DNA from: Nocardia cyriacigeorgica
Lineage (GTDB): Bacteria > Actinomycetota > Actinomycetes > Mycobacteriales > Mycobacteriaceae
Assembly: GCF_029868385.1 (NCBI RefSeq)
Contig: NZ_JARWNX010000038.1
Coordinates: forward strand, 1-64,000
Direction: 5' to 3'
Length of the DNA stretch: 64,000 nucleotides
A model generated the notes under the pieces. The model saw only the letters and a program-made list of their open reading frames with translations, was not told the origin of the DNA and made no database searches. Position numbers and translations under genes: made by a program. Of the stretch, positions 58,430 through 64,000 are shown one piece after another. Numbering within the stretch: position 1 is the first letter of the stretch; each line of letters opens with the position of its first letter.

Positions 58430-59875
58430 ATGCGGCAACGTCGTGGGATCGCCGTCATCATCGCCGCGCTGTGCGCCGCGGCCGTGCTCACTGGATGCAC
58501 ACGATCGGTGGACGGCCGCGCCGTCTCCATCTACGACGATCCGTTCAAAGTGGCGGGATTGCCGACCACCAGCGGCCCGAGCGGCCCGCGTCCCGACGCC
58601 ACCGACAGCACGCTGACCGCACGCAACGGTGACGGCGGCGAGGTGGACCAACTGGCGCTCAACGCGGTCGAGGACATCCAGACCTACTGGGAGGCCGAGT
58701 ACCCCAAGGAGTTCGACGGCGAGTTCGAACCGGTCGACAAGCTGATCTCCTGGAGCGCCAAGGCCACACGGAACGATTCGGTCGAATTCTGCACCGAGAC
58801 CACCTACCGACTGGTCAATGCCGCCTACTGCCGCCTGGACAACTCCATCGGCTGGGACCGCTCGCTGCTGCTGCCGACCATGGAGGACACCTTCGGCAAG
58901 ATGTCGGTGGTCATGGTGCTCGCGCATGAGTACGGACACGCCATCCAAACCATGTCCAAGATCGTCGAACGCAAGGATCCGGTGATCGTCAAGGAGCAGC
59001 AGGCCGACTGTTTCGCGGGCGCGTTCATGCGCCATGTCGCCGAAGGCAAGTCCGAGCATTTCACCATCAACACCTCCGACGGCCTCAATTCCGTACTCGC
59101 CGCCACCGTCGCCATCCGCGACTCCGATCCCGACGATCCGGAGAGCGTGCACGGCTCCGCGTTCGAACGGGTCACCGCGGTGCAGATCGGTTTCACCGAC
59201 GGCCCCAAGGGCTGCAAGGCCATCGATATGGACGAGATCGAGCGCCGCCGCGGCGATCTACCGCAGAGCTTCGAGGGCGATACCAACCGCGGCGAATACC
59301 CGATCACCAAAGAGAACCTGATCGAACTGACCAAGGCACTCGCCGCGATCCTGCCGATCGATGCCGACCCCACCTACAGCTACGGCGGCGCCACGGTCGA
59401 CTGCACCAACGGCACCACGACCGAACCGGTCAGCTACTGCCCCGCCAGCAATACCATCGCCACCGACATCCCCGGCTTGGCCGAGCGCGGCACCTCCGAC
59501 ACCGATCCCGATGATCCGCTGCCGGTGAAGGTGACCGGCGATTACAACGGGTACGTGGTCTTCATCGCCCGATACGCCCTGGCCGTGCAGCGCGACCATG
59601 GTCAGCAGCTCGTCGGGGCCAAGACCGGATTGCGTTCGGCCTGCCTGTCCGGTGTCGTCACCGGCAAGCTCGCCGAACCGGGCCGGCCGCCGTCGGAAGG
59701 CGACATCACACTGGCCGCGGGCGATCTGGACGAGGCGGTGTCCGGGCTGCTCACCGACGGTCTCGCCGCCAGCGATATCAAAGGACAGACCGTACCCAGC
59801 GGGTTCGCGCGGGTGGACGCCTTCCGCGCCGGAGTGCTCAACGGCGAGACCACCTGCATGTCGCGCTATTCCTGA
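58430..59875 (+). CDS. Neutral zinc metallopeptidase lipoprotein
   Basis: 481 residues. A signal peptide with lipobox VLTGCTR (C23) is followed by a zincin domain of the YpfJ-like neutral metallopeptidase family. It has HEYGH at 166-170 and the third-ligand Glu in VKEQQADCFAGAFMRH. Several Cys residues may form disulfides. ATG 58430 follows a GAGGGGGAG site. Anchored outside the membrane, it could cleave envelope or secreted proteins. It is divergent from the FHA-ABC transporter gene. Confidence 0.9.
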   Translation: MRQRRGIAVIIAALCAAAVLTGCTRSVDGRAVSIYDDPFKVAGLPTTSGPSGPRPDATDSTLTARNGDGGEVDQLALNAVEDIQTYWEAEYPKEFDGEFEPVDKLISWSAKATRNDSVEFCTETTYRLVNAAYCRLDNSIGWDRSLLLPTMEDTFGKMSVVMVLAHEYGHAIQTMSKIVERKDPVIVKEQQADCFAGAFMRHVAEGKSEHFTINTSDGLNSVLAATVAIRDSDPDDPESVHGSAFERVTAVQIGFTDGPKGCKAIDMDEIERRRGDLPQSFEGDTNRGEYPITKENLIELTKALAAILPIDADPTYSYGGATVDCTNGTTTEPVSYCPASNTIATDIPGLAERGTSDTDPDDPLPVKVTGDYNGYVVFIARYALAVQRDHGQQLVGAKTGLRSACLSGVVTGKLAEPGRPPSEGDITLAAGDLDEAVSGLLTDGLAASDIKGQTVPSGFARVDAFRAGVLNGETTCMSRYS

Positions 59876-59916
59876 CGGTCCCGCGCGCGCTCTGACGCTC
59901 GGCTCGACGGCGACGC

Positions 59917-61242
59917 TCAGCCGAACGGTGGCGGCGCCGCCGGATCGAAGCGCAGCACCCGGTTGCCGATCATGATCTCGGTGCCGGGCAGCAACACCAT
60001 CGGCTGATTCGGGGTCAGCCGCACCCAGTCGCGATATCCGGCGACGCGGGTGCGGGTGCCGTTGGTCGAGCCCCGGTCCACCAGCGTCACATCCCAATTC
60101 ACCAGCACGATCTCCGCGTGCGCGCGCGACATGCCGCCGGAGTTGTCCTCGATCTTCAGCGGGATCAGGCCGCGCCTGGCCTGTTCGGAATGTTCCGGGT
60201 CGCGTCCGATGACGGCGTCGGCGGCGAGCATGAACGTCATCCCGTCGTCGAGCACGAGCATGCCCAGCGGCGGGCGCACCACCTCGCTCATCGGCTGGGT
60301 CTGATCGACCGGCATCCCGCAGACGGTGCAGAACGCGGCACGCGGATCGCTCGGATGCGCCCTGGCGCATTTGAATCCCATGACCTTGACCGCAATCGTG
60401 GTGGCCCGCGCCGTCGCCTCCAATCGTCGCTGGAGCTGCGGGTCCGGGCGCGGTGACGGATCGGTGCCGCGGTGTTCGATGGGTTCTGGGTGCGCGGGCG
60501 GCTGCTCGCCGTCGCTCAGATCGAGCATCGAGGTGGACGCCTGGGTGGGCGTCACATTCGGGTCCACCGGCGGCGATTGCGCCGCAACGGGTTCCGGCGA
60601 GCGCTCCTGATCGATGCGCGCGGTCGGCAGCGGCGGAGGCGCGGTCCGGCGATGGGAGCCGCCATCGGTGGCCTCCACGTTCACCGTGCGGGCCGGGCGG
60701 GCGCGCACCGCGTCGGACCAGACGATCATTCCTCCGGCCTGCGCGATACCTTCGACCAGCCAGCCGATTCCGCGTTCGGTGGGTAGCTCGGGAACGCGGC
60801 CGTCGGTGTCGTCGACGAACAACGCGACCGCGCGTGCGGGCACCGAGGCCACCCGATCGACGGTGAACGCCGCATCGCTGCCCCGATACCGCTCGATCTG
60901 CTCCCCCGCGAGCACCGCTGTCACCGCACCGTGCAAAAAGATGGCCACCCCGCCGTTCTCGGCAGGCGACAGGATGCCGAAATCGATCGGACGCCCCGGG
61001 CTGATCTGCTCGGCGTCCTTCATCAGCCAGCGCGTGGCGTGACGCGCGACCAAGGCGCCGGGGCCCGTCGGTTGTTGTTCGGCGGCCTCGCTGACCAGTT
61101 CGGCCAGCGATTCCAGCGCTCGAACGGCAGACGATTCCTGGCTCGGCTTACCACGATCCCGATGCGCGACCACCACCACAGCGCCCGCGACCCGCGCCGC
61201 GACGTGATTCCCGGCGACGACCTCCACCTGCCGATCCTTCAA
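59917..61242 (-). CDS. FHA-domain protein with zinc-ribbon-like Cys pairs
   Basis: 441 residues. An N-terminal globular domain (about 1-185; ILSPAENGGVAIFLHGAVTA) of no certain family precedes a Pro-rich linker. Two spaced Cys motifs (FKCARAHPSD and AFCTVCGMPV) resemble a zinc ribbon. A C-terminal FHA domain (about 335-441) has VIGRDPEHSE, GMSRAHAEIVLVNW and DRGSTNGTRTRV. FHA domains bind phosphothreonine, so it likely reads out a Pkn-type kinase. The first codon is TTG at 61242; a GTG 15 nt downstream is possible. Confidence 0.85.
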   Translation of the reverse strand: MKDRQVEVVAGNHVAARVAGAVVVVAHRDRGKPSQESSAVRALESLAELVSEAAEQQPTGPGALVARHATRWLMKDAEQISPGRPIDFGILSPAENGGVAIFLHGAVTAVLAGEQIERYRGSDAAFTVDRVASVPARAVALFVDDTDGRVPELPTERGIGWLVEGIAQAGGMIVWSDAVRARPARTVNVEATDGGSHRRTAPPPLPTARIDQERSPEPVAAQSPPVDPNVTPTQASTSMLDLSDGEQPPAHPEPIEHRGTDPSPRPDPQLQRRLEATARATTIAVKVMGFKCARAHPSDPRAAFCTVCGMPVDQTQPMSEVVRPPLGMLVLDDGMTFMLAADAVIGRDPEHSEQARRGLIPLKIEDNSGGMSRAHAEIVLVNWDVTLVDRGSTNGTRTRVAGYRDWVRLTPNQPMVLLPGTEIMIGNRVLRFDPAAPPPFG

Positions 61243-61488
61243 CGGTATCGGCCTTCCCCTGGTGCGGAATGCTGGATGATCGCCACCAGACCAGAGTATT
61301 GCAATGCGAACATCACCGGTCCCGTTACCCGCGGTTCGTCCGGAGTCCGCGCACCGCCAGCCCCTGATCGACCGAGCAACCTTTCATGATCAGGCCCGCC
61401 GATCGGCAGCGGTCCACCGGTCGGGCGCGATCGGGTGTCATACCGGTGCAGTACCATCCCGCTCGACACACTCGAGATAGGGGGGAGC

Positions 61489-62706
61489 GTGCGACTCATC
61501 GCGGGATCTCATCGTTTCCGGGCGGGCATCGCTGTGCTGTTCGCTTGTGCGCTGGCTGCTACCAGCTGCGGGTCCGACACCGAATCGGCGCCGCCGGTCG
61601 TGGACCTGACCCAGCTGGACGTCGGCGGTTACGCCACGTTGCCGCGCGATATCGGCGAGCCGAAGAACAAGGACGTGCCGCGGTTCGTCGAGGCACAGCG
61701 GCTCGGCAACGTCATGCCGCTACCGGTGGAAATCGACCCGAGGTTCGTGCACCAGGGGCCTGGCACGCGACCGTTCCTGCTGCCCGACGAGTCGCACCTC
61801 AGCCCCATCCACCGCTGGATCAGCGAGGTGAACTTCGCCGACGACGCGAAAGGCTTCATCGCCGGGTTCTCCGCCACGGCGCAGTCGAACAAGTCGCCGG
61901 CACTGGCCTCCACACTGTCGACCAATGTCCTCATCTTCCCCGATGCGAGGTCGGCGACCGATGCGGCGGCGAAGCTGTCGCGTGCCCGCTTCCTTCGTGA
62001 CGAGGACTTCCCGGTCGAACCGGCGAGGCTGGACGAATACCCCGCGGCTCATGTGCGGTGGCAGCCCGCTATGCAGACGCTGGTTTCGTGGTTGGCCGAG
62101 GACGAGTTCGTAATCGTCACCATCGCCTACAACGCCGAGGCCAAGATGCTGGGCGAATCCGATCTGCCCGGCTTGTCGGCGCTGTCGGAGCGGGCCATCG
62201 CCGCGACGAGCACCGGCCTGGAGAAGTTCGAGCCGACGCCGCCGGACAAGCTCATGCAGACCTCCATCGACCCGGACGGCCTGCGGTCCATCTCGCTGGC
62301 GCGCCCGGAGGGTGATTCGTTCATGAATGTCCCTGGCACCTACGACCTGCACGGTTCACTGCATTTCCCCACCGATCCGTTGGCCCGTAAGCAGGAGCTG
62401 GAGGCGGCAGGCGTCGACCGGGTCGCCTACGACGCAGGCGAGCTGTACCGGGCCGCCGACGCCGAGTCCGCGCAGGAGCTGAAGGACAAGTCGTCCGAAC
62501 TCAGCCGCTACTTCCGCAGCGCCGACTCGCCGAAGGGCCTGCCCCAGGCCACCTGTATGGAATACAAGGGGCCCGCAGAGGGTGCGATCCGGTTCTACTG
62601 CCATGTCGCCTACGACCGCTACTACGCGTTCATGGGCGCCGGACAGCTGCTGGATGCCCAGCAACGGATATCGGCCCAGTACGCCATTCTGGCCAACTCG
62701 AAATAA
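61489..62706 (+). CDS. DUF7373-type lipoprotein, copy 1
   Basis: 405 residues from GTG 61489 with a GGGGGGAG ribosome binding site. The signal peptide ends in a lipobox-like AATSCGS. The exported domain has LDVGGYATLPRDIGEPKNKD near the N-terminus and paired Cys residues (QATCMEYKGP, RFYCHVAYDRYY). The gene immediately downstream encodes a same-length protein with matching landmarks, so they are tandem paralogues. This family is expanded in Nocardia; its function is unknown. Confidence 0.85.
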   Translation: MRLIAGSHRFRAGIAVLFACALAATSCGSDTESAPPVVDLTQLDVGGYATLPRDIGEPKNKDVPRFVEAQRLGNVMPLPVEIDPRFVHQGPGTRPFLLPDESHLSPIHRWISEVNFADDAKGFIAGFSATAQSNKSPALASTLSTNVLIFPDARSATDAAAKLSRARFLRDEDFPVEPARLDEYPAAHVRWQPAMQTLVSWLAEDEFVIVTIAYNAEAKMLGESDLPGLSALSERAIAATSTGLEKFEPTPPDKLMQTSIDPDGLRSISLARPEGDSFMNVPGTYDLHGSLHFPTDPLARKQELEAAGVDRVAYDAGELYRAADAESAQELKDKSSELSRYFRSADSPKGLPQATCMEYKGPAEGAIRFYCHVAYDRYYAFMGAGQLLDAQQRISAQYAILANSK

Positions 62707-62718
62707 GGCTGCGGGGAC

Positions 62719-63936
62719 ATGCGCATTCCAAACATCATGAAGTCATCGGCCGCCAGGTGCGCCGCATCGGCCTTCGCCGCGACCGTCGCCTTGTCCGGAT
62801 GCACTGCGGTGTCGGGGACCGCGCTACCGGGCGAGCCCGATATCCGCGGTTTCGATACCGGCAGCTACCCGACCACACCGCTCGATCTGCGCTGGGAGTA
62901 CAACCACACCCTGCTCGACGGGGTCGAGCTGGCGATCATGCGGCTGGCGGACAACGTCGTGAACGGGATCGAGATCGACCCGAAGCTGGAATACAACCGC
63001 GGAGTCGAGGCCTTCGATGATGCCGACTCGGCCACCGAGCTGCTCGCCGACGTCAACGGGCCGGTGCTGGAACGGCACAATTTCATGTTCGGACTCGGCA
63101 TCACCTCCGCGGATCGCGCCGCACCTGCCGACAGATCGCTGGGCGAAACGTCGGTCACCATCGGCGTCCTCCAGTTCCCGGACGACAAGACCGCCGAGGC
63201 CGCGGCGCGCGATCTGGACCAGACCGATCTCGCGGTCTCGCCCGATCAGAACAAGCCGGTGGCCCTGGACAAGTACCCCGACGCCCATTCCCATTGGCGT
63301 CCGGGCATTCCCACGCTCGGCACGACCATGGCCGTCGGCAGCTATGTGATATCCATGCTGGTCACCTGGCCGTCGCCCGACCTGCACGCGCTGACGACGC
63401 TCGCCGAGCAGTCCTACGCGGCGCAGGTGCCGCTGCTGGAGAAGCTACCGGCACTGTCCAAGCGTGACGTGGCCGCGCTCCCGTTCGATCCGGAGTCGAT
63501 GTTCCAGCGAACGCTGACCTCGCCGGACTTCTTCTTCTCGCCCAGGGTCGGCGCCGTCGCGTTCCATACGCCGCGCGGCATCCTGCACTGGGTGAGCGAG
63601 CCGACCGAGACACAGAAGGCCATGGCCGACAGCGGCACCGACCGCATCTCCATCGCCGATGGGACCTACCTCTGGCGGACGCGGGACACCGAGTCGGCGA
63701 CGAAACTGGCCGATACCCGGCTCGTGTCGAGCCGATGGATGGCGATCGACCCACCTCGAGATGTACCGGATGTGCGCTGTGCCGAGGACTCCACACCCGC
63801 CGACTCGGACCGGAGATACGTCTGCGTCCTCCGGTACGGCCGTTATGTCGCCCAGGTCCAGAGCGGGCAGCCTGCCGACGTCGAACAACGAGCCGCGGCG
63901 CAGTACGCATTGCTCGCCAACAGCCAGTACCAGTGA
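62719..63936 (+). CDS. DUF7373-type lipoprotein, copy 2
   Basis: 405 residues with lipobox VALSGCTAV. The exported domain begins FDTGSYPTTPLDLRW and ends with two Cys (DVRCAEDST, YVCVLRYGRYVAQVQSGQ) and RAAAQYALLANSQYQ. The end of copy 1 (SAQYAILANSK) matches it. It starts 12 nt after copy 1, so the two are one operon. Divergence is high outside the landmarks, so the duplication is old. Function unknown. Confidence 0.86.
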   Translation: MRIPNIMKSSAARCAASAFAATVALSGCTAVSGTALPGEPDIRGFDTGSYPTTPLDLRWEYNHTLLDGVELAIMRLADNVVNGIEIDPKLEYNRGVEAFDDADSATELLADVNGPVLERHNFMFGLGITSADRAAPADRSLGETSVTIGVLQFPDDKTAEAAARDLDQTDLAVSPDQNKPVALDKYPDAHSHWRPGIPTLGTTMAVGSYVISMLVTWPSPDLHALTTLAEQSYAAQVPLLEKLPALSKRDVAALPFDPESMFQRTLTSPDFFFSPRVGAVAFHTPRGILHWVSEPTETQKAMADSGTDRISIADGTYLWRTRDTESATKLADTRLVSSRWMAIDPPRDVPDVRCAEDSTPADSDRRYVCVLRYGRYVAQVQSGQPADVEQRAAAQYALLANSQYQ

Positions 63937-64000
63937 GTTCGGCCGCGGCGACCGGGCGAGCTACCTGGGCGGGCCGCGCACCGGAGACCACATTCGCGTC

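Overview
The window is high-GC actinobacterial chromosome, most likely from Nocardia or a very close relative. Its backbone follows the Mycobacterium tuberculosis order around Rv3410c-Rv3446c: guaB3, guaB2, an Rv3412-like gene, rsdA, sigD, an Rv3415c-like gene, whiB3, groEL1, groES, tsaD, rimI, tsaB, tsaE, alr, nnr, glmS, an Rv3438-like hydrolase, glmM, rpsI and rplM. DUF7373-type and DUF3558-type lipoproteins, an EspG-like chaperone and WXG/EspC-like type VII secretion (T7SS) substrates favour Nocardia over Mycobacterium. No rRNA, tRNA or CRISPR was seen.

Layout. 0.35-4.9 kb: a PspC-type envelope-stress module (LuxR response regulator, PspC-fused histidine kinase, a divergent PspC/LiaF-like protein and a small membrane protein). 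4.9-10.5 kb: guanine nucleotide synthesis (guaA, guaB3, guaB2), with an alpha/beta hydrolase-fold protein that has lost its catalytic residues and a long imperfect palindrome. 10.7-16.3 kb: transcriptional control (DUF5319, RsdA/SigD, WhiB3, a SigK-like sigma factor with a very short anti-sigma protein). 16.4-20.6 kb: groES-groEL with a CIRCE operator, then an Hsp70-like membrane protein. A 25-bp minisatellite separates this from the t6A-tRNA operon tsaE-tsaB-rimI-tsaD, which also carries alr and a hydrolase. 26.7-33.4 kb: Nnr, a cupredoxin lipoprotein, a MarR/MFS pair, GlmS and an Rv3438-like hydrolase.

33.4-50.4 kb is an accessory block inserted in the conserved backbone. It holds a divergent SDR/MarR pair with a clear palindromic operator, a frameshifted IS481-type transposase, and two separate T7SS substrate pairs (EspC-like plus WXG/PPE-like). 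With these come a DUF6802-type protein, an EspG-like chaperone, a DUF3558 lipoprotein, an ABC-F ATPase, a transmembrane Ser/Thr kinase, a WhiJ-like/DUF397 pair and a His-rich membrane protein. No ESX core ATPase (EccC), EccB, EccD or mycosin gene lies in the window.

51-54 kb returns to the backbone (glmM, rpsI, rplM), with two strong hairpins between rpsI and glmM. 54-64 kb is an envelope and phospho-signalling cluster: a second Hsp70-like membrane protein, an Rv1747-like double-FHA ABC transporter, a zinc-metallopeptidase lipoprotein, an FHA/zinc-ribbon protein and two tandem DUF7373-type lipoproteins. Starts were moved inward where homology or a ribosome binding site supported it.
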